Source of the DNA: Clarkia xantiana subsp. parviflora
Lineage: Eukaryota; Streptophyta; Magnoliopsida; Myrtales; Onagraceae
Reading direction: 5' to 3'
Assembly (NCBI GenBank): GCA_036873135.1
Contig: JAPTYO010000003.1
Location: 25,444,001-25,508,000 of the forward strand
DNA length: 64,000 nucleotides
Positions 10,579 through 22,484 of the stretch are shown here, piece after piece. Each line of letters opens with the position of its first letter. The first letter of the stretch is position 1. The notes beneath the pieces are model-generated. The model made no database searches and was not told the DNA's origin. It worked only from the letters and a program-made list of their open reading frames with translations. The position numbers and the translations under genes were made by a program.

Positions 10579-11838
10579 TTAACTAGATAGCTTAGATATA
10601 GGTATCAAACTCTCCACATACAATTTGAAACGACAGTCTACGAGTGAATAATCAAGTGATATAGTAGTTTTAATCCTATCAACAGTCCTTATCCAAATTG
10701 TTGTGTCGGCCATTGACGTTGTATCGCAAAAGAGCACCTCATTACGGCCTGAAGAAACAAGCCTGCAGAAAAGAGCTTCATTTGTACTAGCAAATCCGAA
10801 TGGTCTATATGTAATACTCTTTTGTCTTCCTGGACCACCACGAAGACTAGACACCAGTACAGGGGGCAGATCGATGTCGTAAAGTTTAATCCACGACTCA
10901 ATATTACCAAATTCTTTCATTGTCCAAACCTCGTAGCAATTATCGGTAGGCACCATTAAGGATACACAACCATCCAGTAATGTGATACATCCATTGAAAC
11001 AGTCATGAGAAGGAATCGAATCTGGAAGTGTCATCTCATGAAATTCTTCTGAGACCACATTGAATGATACTATAGTCTTCTTCTTCTTCGTCGTGTAATA
11101 GGGACTCCAACAAATGTATTCCTCATAAATTACCTGGTTACTTGTGACGTCATTGTATGGCCATTCAGGAATCCAACTAACAAGCAGCTCCTTCCAAGAG
11201 TTTGTCCTCCGGCTATAAATCTCGGCCCTTGATGACGATGAGCAATTCTCATCATCATCACCATCTTCATAATATAGAGTAATACTGACCACTTTAAAGT
11301 CATCATAGTGGCTAGTAAGGGGATTGAACCCGAACCCAACACAATAGCAACTTGCTAATAAAATTGGAAATTGGGGTTCTGGAACGACAAAACAGTCATT
11401 GATTGCAGGATTCCATAACAAGATTCTTGAGGAGGTTGAGTTGGCTTTTTGATTAACTGCATAGAGACAGACAATGCCATTAATTGATTCAACCAATTTG
11501 AATTTTTTGAAACCACCTGCAATGATTAGATGATAATCAATTTTGGAGAATAATTCTTCAGAGTTGCAGCCTTCTGCAGCAGAAAACCTCCAAAGCATTT
11601 TCAGCCTCGAAAATGTTGTCTTCCTATCAATGTCCCCTTGATAAATTAGGTGGTGGTGACCAAGTTCCGAGAGTCGCTGAAGACGAGCTTTGATGAATGA
11701 TGGACAAGTAATTAGGGTATTCCAATATTTGGATACACATCGGGATCGAGCCAAACTTTTCGAGGGAAGTCGCAGTAAAATATCGATAATCACATCTTCA
11801 TTGTTCTGAATTTCCTTCTTTTGAAATTTATTATTCAT
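10579..11838 (-). CDS. F-box protein with F-box-associated (FBA type 1) domain
   Basis: Intact single-exon gene of 419 residues from the ATG at 11838; an upstream in-frame TTG is not a credible plant start. The F-box lies at about residues 12-52 (EDVIIDILLRLPSKSLARSR, then CVSKYWNTLI and PSFIKARL) and would bind an ASK/SKP1 adaptor in an SCF ubiquitin ligase. The rest matches the F-box-associated/kelch-like interaction domain: LVESINGIVCL, ILLWNPAINDCF, VGFGFNPLTSHYDDFKVV, AEIYSRRTNSWKEL, EEYICWSPYY, FNVVSEEFHEM and CITLLDGCVSLM. This domain normally recruits the substrate, which cannot be predicted. Intron-less structure and length of about 400 residues are usual for this large, fast-evolving family. 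A TATA-like stretch lies near 11891-11903. Both flanks are duplicated elsewhere in the window, suggesting a local F-box cluster. Confidence 0.93.
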   Translation of the reverse strand: MNNKFQKKEIQNNEDVIIDILLRLPSKSLARSRCVSKYWNTLITCPSFIKARLQRLSELGHHHLIYQGDIDRKTTFSRLKMLWRFSAAEGCNSEELFSKIDYHLIIAGGFKKFKLVESINGIVCLYAVNQKANSTSSRILLWNPAINDCFVVPEPQFPILLASCYCVGFGFNPLTSHYDDFKVVSITLYYEDGDDDENCSSSSRAEIYSRRTNSWKELLVSWIPEWPYNDVTSNQVIYEEYICWSPYYTTKKKKTIVSFNVVSEEFHEMTLPDSIPSHDCFNGCITLLDGCVSLMVPTDNCYEVWTMKEFGNIESWIKLYDIDLPPVLVSSLRGGPGRQKSITYRPFGFASTNEALFCRLVSSGRNEVLFCDTTSMADTTIWIRTVDRIKTTISLDYSLVDCRFKLYVESLIPISKLSS

Positions 11839-11911
11839 CTTCAAGTATTAATATGAAACAACCTGCACCAAGCCACCAACAATAACAACATATATAATAA
11901 GACAATCTAAA

Positions 11912-13136
11912 AATTAATTTGTTTCACCATTTCTACACGCATTCATTCAATATGGATCATCCATTCATCATCTAGCATCTCAAAAAGCATATTTAAACCT
12001 ATATATAATGTAGGAATCAGCATCTGACCCACTTTTCACTTCTATTTTCCCCAGTTCACAAAATTTAATTTAAAAAAATTAAAATTGGTTAACTATTTCA
12101 TTCTTGGATCTAATAACATCAAAAGATATTTTTGCATAATCGTAGAATCAAAACCATACCGAAAAAATAGAGAAGCGTAAGTTTATATGAGATCTCTCAG
12201 TTGAGCAAGATCAGACTAGACAGCAGATTGAAGCATAAATAATTGTCAAGACGGGCCGAGTTTTTGCTAGGGTTATAAAAGGCAGTGAAGTGATCAATAA
12301 TTGTGAAGTGAAGCAAATGGAATAATATATCCATGTATATATATACATGGAATTAGAAGTTTTGCTTCGCTATTAAGCAAAACTACATTACTGTCCAAAA
12401 ATAAAAAATAGATTACCAAAAATGGGAAATATATTAATATATATATAAGGTAATAAATCTTTATTACCAAAAAATAAAAGATTTACTTCCCAAATTACTA
12501 TTTACTTTCCAGTTAAAAAAAGTCAAGAATAGATTGAAAAAAAAAAATATATATATATATATATATATCATCACTCTCTATTTAAAAAATTATAGTTTTT
12601 TTAAAAAAATAGTCCTAATATGATTTGCCAAAAATACCCCCATCACTACTCGCGCCTCTCTAACGGTTGCATCTGTTCTCATGTACTTCTTCCTTTTCCT
12701 ACACTTCTCTTATTCATCAATTATTATACCCCCATCAGTAGTTCATCCATCTATCTGTCTGGGAAAAATATACTGCAAATTAGCTACAAATCAACATTTT
12801 TCCAAAGATTTATAATGTGTTTTTCAGAAATATATCAATCTGTTTGCTCAATTTCATTCTCGCTATATATTAAACAGACTTTAGTTTATAGGATCGCTCC
12901 CTTGATTTTTTTTAAAGAATTTAGTGTATGCATCTATTTGTTTGTTTTATTATCAATAGTTGCACGAAATGTGAGTTTGCTCATTTAGTTTAATTATCCT
13001 ACTGAAAGCAAATACAACAACAACTAATTTCAACAAGAAATCAACATTTTTGCAAAGATTTATAATGTGTTTTTCAGAAATATATCTGTTTGCTCAATTT
13101 CATTCTCTCTATATATTAAACAGACTTTTTAGTTTA
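11912..13136. repeat. Right copy of the F-box upstream flank, with an internal direct duplication
   Basis: Promoter-side flank of the F-box gene, repeated at 1-1945. A sub-block at about 12776-12900 (ATTTATAATGTGTTTTTCAG through TATATTAAACAGACTT) is repeated at about 13036-13136. The second sub-copy is cut by a Helitron-type end at 13137. No gene is seen. Confidence 0.7.
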
Positions 13137-13180
13137 CTAGAGATCGGCGCATGCGTTGCACGCGCGGCGGTCGAAATTAA
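13137..13180 (-). mobile_element. Helitron-like 3' terminus (minus orientation)
   Basis: Read on the minus strand it ends in a GC-rich hairpin (GCGCGTGCAACGCATGCGC) followed by a short spacer and CTAG, the classical Helitron 3' end. The host base next to it is A (13136). The duplicated neighbour at about 12885 shows the uninterrupted site AGTTTATAGG, so insertion split an A-T dinucleotide as Helitrons do. The 5' end could not be located. Confidence 0.6.
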
Positions 13181-13314
13181 AAAAAAAAAAAAACCACAAT
13201 GAGTAATAAATTTTAGAAATTGCAATGCTAATTTTAATTTATTTAAATTCTATTTTAACAGAAACAAATGTCCAAGATCTAGTTTAGTCCTGTTTCATTT
13301 TCTGATATAATAAA

Positions 13315-14676
13315 GGGTTAATAACCAAATTGCTACCTGAACTTTGGCCCGTTTACAAATCGTTACCTCAACTTTTGATTTTGAAAATTAGCTACCTCAA
13401 CTTTGAAATTCAGTTCAAATCGCTACCTCAGTCAATTTTTTTGTCAATTTAGACGGAATTGAACCACATGTGTTTTTTTCAAATAATTTTCTTTCAAAAA
13501 TGCCCTTGTCTTTATTCCTTGCCTCCTTGCGTGAACATATTTCACCATCTTCTCTCCATTATCATCTTTGCTTTATTATTTTCTTCTATGTCGTATATAT
13601 ATCTTCAATTCCAAGAATTCAGACAAACTTCTATATTACTAATTAACAATTCCACCATAAAAAAAAGGTTAACTTCGCCGCTCTACTTGCTCTGTTCACC
13701 TGAAAATTATGTATGGAATTTGCAAATGTCATATATATCCTAATGAAAATATAACGGAATTCAAATTGTTTTGATGTTTTTTTTTTTTTTTTGGCCAAAA
13801 AATTGTTTTGATGTTAGTTTCAAGTATACCAGACATAGATACATATTTAAAGTTGTCTCTTTCAAGTGTTTCAACTTCTCTTTTATCTCTTATTATTATC
13901 TTATCTTTTATCTTTGTGTGCAAATGCTGAAAATGCTAGTAGGTGGAGTGAATTTAACTTAATTTGTATTATATTTTAAGGACGTATTACTTTTTTATGA
14001 CTTTGATCCACAAATACCCACTCTCTTTCGTTGGAAGCAATTGAACAACAGAATAACGAAAAATATTCGCTATGATTCAACAACAAAATAACAAAAAGTA
14101 AACGTCGTAATAGTGAAAATTGCAGCAGCAAAAAGTGAAAAAAAAAAAAAACTGCAATGATACAACATATTTACTGCAGCAAGATAACACAGAAAAATAA
14201 CACGTAACCTAAACGTAATATTAAAACCGAACTAAAAATTGCATAAGCAAAAGCGGAAAAAAAAAAAAAAACAGCAATGAAACAACATCATTACTGCATC
14301 AAAACAACAGCAAAACAACTTTTAGATTCTGCGGCTTGTTTTGATGGAGGAATTGTTAATTAGTAATGCAGAATTTTGTCTGGACTTTTGGAATTGAATA
14401 TATACATACGACATATAATAAAATAATAAAGCAATGATGATAACAGAGAGAATATGGTGAAGTATGTTCACGCAAGGAGGCAAGGAAGAGAGACAAATGC
14501 ATTTTTGGAAAAAAAAATATTTGAAATAAACACATGTGGTTCAATTCTGTCTAAATTGACTGAGGTAGCGATTTGATCTAAATTTCAACGTTGAGGTAGC
14601 TAATTTTCAAAATTAAAAGTTGAGGTAGCGATTTGTAAGAGGGCCAAAGTTCAGGTAGCAATTTGATTATTAACCT
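13315..14676. mobile_element. Long-TIR Mutator-like element (non-autonomous), 1.36 kb
   Basis: Inverted arms of about 340 bp (13315-13660 and 14340-14676) begin GGGTTAATAACC and AGGTTAATAATC. They are flanked by a perfect 9-bp target duplication TATAATAAA (13306-13314 and 14677-14685), the size made by Mutator-like transposases. The arms share landmarks such as GAGGTAGCGATTTG and CACATGTGGTTCAATTC. The middle contains A-tracts and repeated AACAACA/CAGCA motifs. No transposase is seen; short open frames in the arms are incidental. Confidence 0.9.
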
Positions 14677-14685
14677 TATAATAAA

Positions 14686-15017
14686 TGTTAAATTTTCAAA
14701 AAAAAATATGTTCCATTAAAAATATATTCACTAAAAGCAAGATCCTCAAAGACAAATCATTCGAAGTCCAAAATACAGAAGACATATCCTCCAATTAAAG
14801 GGGTATAGGAGAGGGTGACAAAATCTACATCCTTAAGGTATTCGATAAAATAAGTTGAATATGATATAATTAGCCAACTTTATCTTTTTTCTATTTATTT
14901 GAGTCATAGTCATCGAGCAAAACATTAGCTTTGGGATTTCAAATAAGCATGATCTTTGATATCTGCACTCCATTAATGTAAGAGGCATTGGATTGTTGAT
15001 ATTCTTTTCTTAGTTTC

Positions 15018-15078
<61 letters not shown>
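14686..15078. repeat. Intergenic stretch ending in an (AT)n microsatellite
   Basis: 14686-15020 shows no gene or repeat I can name. 15022-15078 is an uninterrupted (AT)n tract. The Helitron-like end at 15079 abuts it, consistent with the preference of Helitrons for AT-rich targets. Confidence 0.7.
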
Positions 15079-15079
<1 letters not shown>

Positions 15080-17380
15080 TAGGGGTTGGCGCGTTCGTTG
15101 CACGCGCGATAGTGGGGAATTTCGGCTCATCATCATCTAACATTTATCAATGAGCTTCGTTTAACTGTTTACATTCTTCAATAATAGCAAGACAGGGACT
15201 ATACAAATCTTTGACAAACAAATGCGCAATCTTGGTTGTAATTGTAAAAAAAAAAAAGAAAAAAAGACGTACACTATTCAAGATTATTCATTGCATTGTA
15301 TGATCAAGTCAACACTCTCAAATTTAGCTCAAGTCAAATGTGTGAATGGATAAGTCTATAAAGAAATCTGTTAATAAGTATAAAAAATCATGATTGTTTT
15401 ACCTACGCATTAATTAATTCTTAGGCCTTATTTTTTTCTAAATAAGAAATACAAAAGTTTATGTATGTCTCCTCTTATACTTAAGACAAGCAAAAATCTT
15501 TATAATCAGCCTCCTTCCAGCCAAAAGTAATTGCTCATAGGCTACATTACTACATGCATGCATCTACTTTTTGTACAAGTGGACGATCGTGAAGATGAAG
15601 AATCCCACCATCTGCGGTTAACAAACCATAATCAGTGTCACTCACCTTCTAAAGCATGTTTGAATTACAGGAAGGAATCAAACTTCAAATTCATACTATT
15701 TAACTTCTTTTTTTCGTGGATCTGGAATAAATCTTTCGTACTCATTGTGTCTGAAAGGCCGAACTGGTATATTGCATCCATAACCATTATTCCCATGCAT
15801 ATATATGACTACTTTAATTAAATGACTAATGAAAAAATAAATGACTAATGAAATTGTGTTGCAAGTAGTTTCCATTTCAAGCTACACATGAACTATGATC
15901 CCTCCCACAAAAAAAAGTGTAATAAATCTTATAAGGAATTTGTGTTGTATGTCCACTTTCAAGTTCCATATATATATACATACCTGCTTGGACAGGGATA
16001 TGCTAGTGTATCCAAGCCTGTCATACTTAACCTTCAACTGGAAAACACCATAAACATCTGGAACCTTGAAGAAAGTGAAAAATACACCATGCAAATGATT
16101 CAATAGACCAGAATTGAGTTACAAAAATAATAAGAGAACCGATAACAAAAAAAATAAAATAATCAGAGACAACAAAGGTACCTTTTTGTTTGGAGTCATA
16201 TTTTTCAAGACGTAAGGGCTCATCATGTAAAACTGCACTTGGACATCATTGGCTGCATAAGGCTCCCAGCCTGCTCCAGACCATACATATATCTCAAATG
16301 AGTATTACTGCAACAGATGCTCACAACGGTCAAGCTTACCCTACCAACTTTCTCTCCATTCCCTCAAGACAAGAAGATGAGAAATTACCAAGTCATCATT
16401 GTTTCTATAAATTGCATGTTCATCCTTTTCTTCAACTTTGTTATGCCTGACATTCAAAGCCTGCAATCATAATGGGCTACAAACGTTAAAGCACCACATA
16501 AAAAACAAGCTACAAAATCATGAAAAGAGTGTCCCCAAGGATTAAATTAGCATCAAGAAGAAAAGCTATATGATGATGAAAATGGCGCCCTGAAAGATCA
16601 GTATGTAACAACTACCTAGAACTCAAGATATAAATTTCTAACTAAAGCCATTCCTTACCGTTGTTTCTATTTTTCTTTTCCTTTTTGGGCAAAATCATAA
16701 AGCTACTAAATAAAGTCACACCAAATTTTAATTGACAAACTCACCTTAAGATGACCTCTCTCATGGAATATCCATCTGCTAATTTTAGTCAAAAACTGCT
16801 CATTGCCCGATTTTTCACGCATGTTAGCCAAAATCGAAGTTAAGGAGAAAACATCTTCAATATATGAGATGAATACCTCTCATAGAAATATATTACATTA
16901 CATAGACTTACATGAGAATATTATACGAATACAATGCAATAAACTTCGAGTTTGCACCCCTTACACATTTGTGAGCAGGAAATCAATCTGATTGTGGCTT
17001 TAAGCGGCAGTGAAATGGAAGTGTAATACTTTTCGAGATAGGGATTGCATTCGACAAGCATAATCGCACCCACCAAATCTTCATCTCTCGATGCTAAGAA
17101 GATGTAATTATATTTTTTGTCAAACATAGAGAATGAATTGGAGAACTGAAAATCGGTTAAATGGTAAAGTGAATGGTTGCAACTCTAAAGCATGAATTGT
17201 TGCGACGGTAAATGGGTGAGAATGGATTGCGCAGAGTCGTGTGGGAAGGAGCATGTCTTTTGAAAGTGAGGACAGCAGAAACATTTTATATAGGTTATAG
17301 ATAATAAGGCAACAAAAAAGAAAGTAATTGATTCTGAGAGCTAGTTGTAGTTGTGCACCATTTGACATTCAAGGTGCTAA
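15079..17380 (-). mobile_element. Helitron-like segment carrying OST48 exons
   Basis: Its minus-strand 3' end (15079 onward) reads as a hairpin GCGCGTGCAACGAACGCGC followed by CCAACCCCTAG and host T, matching Helitron structure. It resembles the end at 13137. Inside are OST48 exons in the same orientation as the inferred element, the usual arrangement of Helitron gene capture. Another possibly captured but unidentified open stretch lies at 16921-17127 (minus; YIFLASRDEDLVGAIMLV). The 5' TC end is not defined, so the right limit is only approximate. Confidence 0.5.
15564..16820 (-). pseudogene. OST48: OST48 (oligosaccharyltransferase 48-kDa subunit) C-terminal fragment
   Basis: Exons of the ER oligosaccharyltransferase subunit OST48/WBP1 appear in order on the minus strand. 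About 16820-16745 gives [20 protein letters not shown]. 16460-16389 gives ALNVRHNKVEEKDEHAIYR. 16307-16182 gives [19 protein letters not shown] and [11 protein letters not shown]. About 16091-15984 gives [18 protein letters not shown]. 15770 to about 15719 gives IPVRPFRHNEYERFIP. 15611-15564 gives MVGFFIFTIVHLYKK and stop, the C-terminal membrane anchor. Only the C-terminal part is present. The third block opens with TAA where the family has a Glu codon, two acceptors have lost AG (GCAT near 16092, CAAT near 15771), and the YPYYG segment is missing. Non-functional copy; the functional gene must lie elsewhere. Confidence 0.85.
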
Positions 17381-18815
17381 GATCATTCACAATGCAACAC
17401 AAATTTGAAAGACAATTCATCCATGTGGCATGTTGTCTTGTTCTTTTGTATTGGAGATAATTCAAATTTCTTGTCTAGTCCTCCAATAAGGAATTCACTC
17501 TCTTACATTCCATTATTAATATATTAATATATTATTTTATCTCTCATCATCTTTTTTAGTTAATCTTTTTATTAAGTGTTAATTTATACACTTATTAATA
17601 TAAAATAACATGTAGGGCCAAGTTAGGGTCGAATGTGGTAGACAATATTAGAGTAGTCATGAACAACTATTAGATACTTTTATTTTATATTATTTTTTTA
17701 TTAGTTGGCATATGTGCCACAAAATTGAGTGATAGTTGTGGTTGTCCATTGTGTAGACTATCATTAATCAATCATCCTTTTTCAAAAGCGAAACCGATGG
17801 TACCAGTCCTCTCATGATCCATAGTATTGGAGGAAGTATATACGATAACTAAGAAATTGATAAACCATTGATGATGTCAGTGTAGAAACCAATAAAAGAT
17901 TGGGTAGCTAGGTTCTGGATAAGTATAAACAATTTTGTGATGGTTAAGAAATTAAATTTTAGGAACCGATATTTTCGGTTCTGATTTTGTTACTTATAGG
18001 TACCCAAAATACACGGATCTGGAACCATAAGTATGTATATATTATTATTTTTACAAAAACTTCAGTACAATATTTCAAGCATTTTCTAGCTCTTTTTGCC
18101 TATTATTATCTTCTATGATCTTCATTTATTATTAATATTTGAATCTTCTTCACTACAATATATATTTCAAGCATTTTCAATTAGCGTTCGCAGTTTTAAA
18201 CGGGTACCGAAATCGATTAGTCCCAAACGGTTCCTAGCAGATTCCTATTTCTATATCTACCGATTCCGGATAGTGGATGTTAGGAACCGTAGCATTGAGT
18301 ATGTTCCAAGATACCTTAAAATTATAGCATACCCGAAACCATTCACCCATAGATTAACAACATGAGCTATATAGTTGAGAGTATTTCTAGGTCATGCTAT
18401 TAAAATTAATTAGAAGTGAATAATATAACGGAGTATTTGATAAAAATACCAATTAGAGTGTCCGGAGTAAAACACAAGATTGAAACGTCAGCTATAGACC
18501 ACCAAATGTGCACCTCGTCACAATCTTTACTGTACTAATGCAATAATGATGACATGCCAACTTCAATTATGGGATACAAAATTCATCTTGTATATTCATG
18601 TAATAATCCTAATATAACAACGTTGATTTAATTGTTTGGATACTTACCTTCTACATTTGAAATAAGTCTTGTTCATCAACATTTGACCATGAGAGTGTAG
18701 CTGATAATAATAACACAGCATAACAAGCTTATAGTTATATTTCTTAACTTTTGATAGTTAAGTTGCTATTTTGCAGTCACCATAAAATGCTAATACTACT
18801 ACTCCTTGTAAAAGT
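17381..18815. other. Non-coding stretch with no recognisable gene
   Basis: AT-rich sequence with scattered stops in all frames. The interval 17960-18330 carries repeated GGAACCG/CGGTTCC motifs in both orientations, hinting at an eroded transposon, but no clean ends or target duplication could be found. Nothing else is recognised. Confidence 0.5.
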
Positions 18816-19210
18816 ATTGCTATTGTTACGTAAATTATTATTAACTTCTCAATTCAACGTATCAATTTGATTATTTTTTTTTTGCCAACATATCAATTTG
18901 ATTCACTCCAACAAATGTTTTGTAGTCTACCGGTGCAAATATCTAGTACATATTGAGATTTTTGTATATATAGATCAATCACTTAACAACTCATATAAAC
19001 ACATTAAAATATGTGTCAAACATGCTTCTAAAACTCGACATTTTAGATAAATTGCAACTCATGAAATATTTATAAACTCAAATATGAATTTTTTTTCATT
19101 TGTTGTTCGTCCATTCAAACATATTGTGTACGTACACACTAACTAAAGTTAAATAAATAACTTAAGCAAAGTCAAGTAAAAACTTCAAATAGCAGTTTAA
19201 TATTTTGAAA
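18816..19210 (+). repeat. Aspartic-protease 3'-flank repeat, copy 2 (truncated)
   Basis: Near-identical by eye to part of 20046-20690 and similar to 4290-4690. It shares CACTCCAACAAATGTTTTG, TAGATCAATCACTTAACAAC and CATGCTTCTAAAACTCGACA. No aspartic-protease exon is attached. Confidence 0.8.
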
Positions 19211-20045
19211 TTTAGAATTTAATATATAACACATCTAATTATGTTCTATATATCTGTGGTAGCTGTCAATAAGCCAAAACAGAATTAACATATCTTAAAG
19301 GAAACTACATATTAAGAACAATTACTAACAGCATACAGAGTCGGAAAAGAGGGATTCGATATAAATCAAAGAACAACCAAATGCTATTCTATATTGTCTA
19401 ATCAAAGATCATTCAATAGGCACCCCAATTCACATGAAAAGAGGAAGAAAATTAGTAGAAATGGCTGAATAAACTCATATATGTAGATACAGAATCGAAG
19501 CCCCTTTAGGCATATTGACGAGCCTAAGTCTTCGTTCTCTTTATAGCATTGTGGAGTAAAGATTTGCAAAATATTTAATCAATTTATGAATAGGAAGAAC
19601 ACATATTATATTCTACAAATGTAAGAACAACAGTAACATTAATCTTACAAATGAAAGGAAATTGGGTTGGGGATTTACTGTAAAAGTTACAGTATGATTT
19701 GGAGAATGAGGATACATACAAAGATTAGCAGTTACCTGGAATTCTGGAGTGATATGGGAGTTTCTGCATGCCGGTGACAGATGGATCAGAAGTGTTTTTT
19801 GCGGTGTTAGTCGAAGGTGCTGTTGGAGGACGATCCGCAGTGAAAAAGGCTCCTTAGAAGACCTGCATAGGAAGGGAAGATCGAAGCGCCGAGGAAGATA
19901 TGCACTGAGTGAGCGTGGATAATAAATATGTATAGAGGGAGAGCGTTGTATTTGTTCATTCGAAGAGATACATGGTGATGACTTTTCGGGGGTGAGGGGT
20001 GAGTACACGGCTTTTCGGTGTGAGGACACGCCGGACTTTTATTAT
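19211..20045. other. Unidentified segment between two direct flank repeats
   Basis: Lies between two direct copies of the 3'-flank repeat. A minus-strand open frame of up to 138 codons spans 19613-20029. Its serine/proline/histidine-rich composition matches no family I know and it may be an old 5' exon or UTR. No promoter, splice chain or domain supports it, so I do not call a gene. Confidence 0.4.
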
Positions 20046-20690
20046 AGAGAAGATTAGAAAAAAAAAATAGAATTAGTTTCTTATACTTTACATGCATAAT
20101 GAATGGTTTTGGTTCCTACTATATTTTAGACGCATTTTGCGTCTTTACCACTATTACTAAAGTTTTTCATTTAATTAAAACTCGTAATTTTTTTGTGAAT
20201 GCCACTTACCGTTACGTAAATTCTTATTAACTTCTCAATTCAACGTATCAATTTAATTATTTTTTTTGCCAACATATCAATTTGATTCACTCCAACAAAT
20301 GTTTTGTACTCAACCCGTGCAAATATCTGGTACATATTGAGATTTTTGTATATATAGATCAATCACTTAACAACTCATATAAACACATTAAAATATGTGT
20401 CAAACATGCTTCTAAAACTCGACATTTTAGATAAATTGCAACTCATGAAATATTTATAAACTCAAATATGATTTTTTTTTTTTTTTCATTTGTTCTTCCA
20501 TTCAAACACATTGTGTACGTACACACTAATTAAAAGTTAAATAAATAACTTAAGCAAAGTCAAGTAAAAACTTCAAATAGCAGTTTAATATTTTTAGCGG
20601 TAAATTGATTTTTATGGGTGTTTTGGAATAAAAATTTGATAAAAAAAAAATGTATCGTTATGTATGTTTGTATAGGACAAGTAATTAAGC
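20046..20690 (+). repeat. Aspartic-protease 3'-flank repeat, copy 3
   Basis: Corresponds to about 4130-4770 (AATAGAATTAGTT, TACATGCATAATGAAT, GGTTCCTACTATATTTTAGA) and, in its right part, to 18816-19210. No attached gene exon. Confidence 0.8.
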
Positions 20691-20736
20691 CGTTAAGGAC
20701 TTTCATCACGCTCGACTCTTGACTTATTAACAAATA

Positions 20737-22440
20737 GGGATTTAAATCAAATTGGTACCTGGGTTAACAGCCCAAAACGAATTGGTACCTCTACTAAATT
20801 TTGTGACAAATTGGTACCCGAGTTAACCTGGGTGTTGCACCGTTAGAATTTATGGTTAAAACTAACGGAATCTCATTTTTGGCGCATGAAAAGACTAAAA
20901 TACCCTTATTGCAGAATAGTTACGTAATAGCAATTCAAAACGTTGGAACCCAATATCTCATTCATTTCTTCATCTTTTTGGAATTTTTTTTTTTTTGAAA
21001 CCGTATAACTTTTCGAGATTTATGCAAGTCAAATAGCCTTAAAGTGATTTGACCAGTTTTTTTTTTCAATAAACACCGGATTCCATGTTAATTCATTATT
21101 TTTTGTATAAAGCTCCACCGCATTCTAACACTTGTCAACTTTGATCACCAAATTTTTTTACTAATTAGATTCCAATACTACAATCAAACTGTTGCTCTTG
21201 GATTCCAACACTTCTGTTTAAGAACCAAATTGATATTATACCTTTCATCCAAAAGAAAACAAAAGGCGAAAGTCTGTCGAATTAATTATTATGCAATCTA
21301 TAACTTACTAGAATTTTTCTTGATGTCTCCAGTAAACTATATTGGTGTGTCTCTAAATCAATAAACGTCACTACAAAAGAATATATGGATCTTAGCATGA
21401 TAAGCTACCAATTTTTTTTGTTTATATATTTTTTGGACATGCTGAAAAATTGACCAGTTCTGCAGGTCTTCGATTTTAAAAGCTTGACATGGTCCAACAT
21501 AAAATTGCAAATGGAACAGTTTTGGCAATATCTCGAAAGAAAATTTATTGTTTGTCTCTAGCCACATAGTGGTAAAATTATTTGTGTGGTTCTTTTAATG
21601 CAAGTTCATCTTATTTTCTCACATTACGGTCATCCCTCAGGATACTGAGAGTATCAATTTCCACATGTAGATTAAATGAGAAAATAAACTATTTCTTCTT
21701 GGTGTCCATTCTAAAAGTTCTTCCAATACCCTTAAAAGTACTTTTCATATTGTTCTATTTCAAGTATGAAACATATTTATCTATCTAAGATCCATATGTT
21801 CTCTTGCAGTGACGTTTATTGATTTAGAGACACACCAATATAGTTTATTGGAGACATCAAGAAAAATTTCAGTAAGTTATAGATTGCATAACAATTAATT
21901 CGACAAACTTTCATTTTTGGTTTTCTTTTGGATGAAAGGTATAACATCAATTTTATTTTTAAACAGAAGTGTTGGAATCCAAAAGCAACGGTTTGATTGT
22001 AGTATTGGAATCCAATTAGTAAAAAAAGTGGGTGATCAAGGGTGATAAGTGTTAGAAAGCGGTGGAGTTTGATATAAAAAAGAATGAATTAACATGGAAA
22101 ACGATATTTATTGAAAAAAAACTGGGAAAATCACTTTACGGCTATTTGGGTTGCATAGATCTGGAAAAATTATGTGGTTTCAAAAAAAAAATCGTCTTAA
22201 AAGATGAAGAAATGAGTGAGATATTGGGTTCCAAAGTTTTGAGTTGCTATTATGTAGCTATTCTGCAATAAGGGTATTATAGTCTTTTCATGCGCCAAAA
22301 ATGGGATTCCGTTAGATTTAACTAGAAATTTTAACGGTGCAACACCCCGGTTAACTCGGGTACCAATTTGTCACAAAATTTAGTAGATGTACCAATTTGT
22401 TTTGGGCTGTTAACCCAGATACCAATTTGGTTTAAATCCC
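20737..22440. mobile_element. Fold-back Mutator-like element with arms of about 660 bp, 1.70 kb
   Basis: Ends are GGGATTTAAATC and its inverse, flanked by a perfect 9-bp target duplication TAACAAATA (20728-20736 and 22441-22449). The inverted arms run about 20737-21400 and 21785-22440, leaving a loop of roughly 380 bp. Matching landmarks include CAAATTGGTACC, CTTTTCATGCGCCAAAAATG and TTTAGAGACACACCAATATA. No transposase is seen. Open frames inside the arms are incidental. Confidence 0.92.
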
Positions 22441-22484
22441 TAACAAATATAATTTTGAATACATGTATCTATACATAATATATA

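Noticed and set aside
11839..11844. F-box start two codons upstream
   Set aside because: That start is TTG; the first ATG in frame is at 11838 and fits the family.
19613..20029. A 138-codon minus-strand open frame
   Set aside because: Biased composition, no domain, no splice partners and no promoter evidence; it lies between two copies of a non-coding flank repeat.
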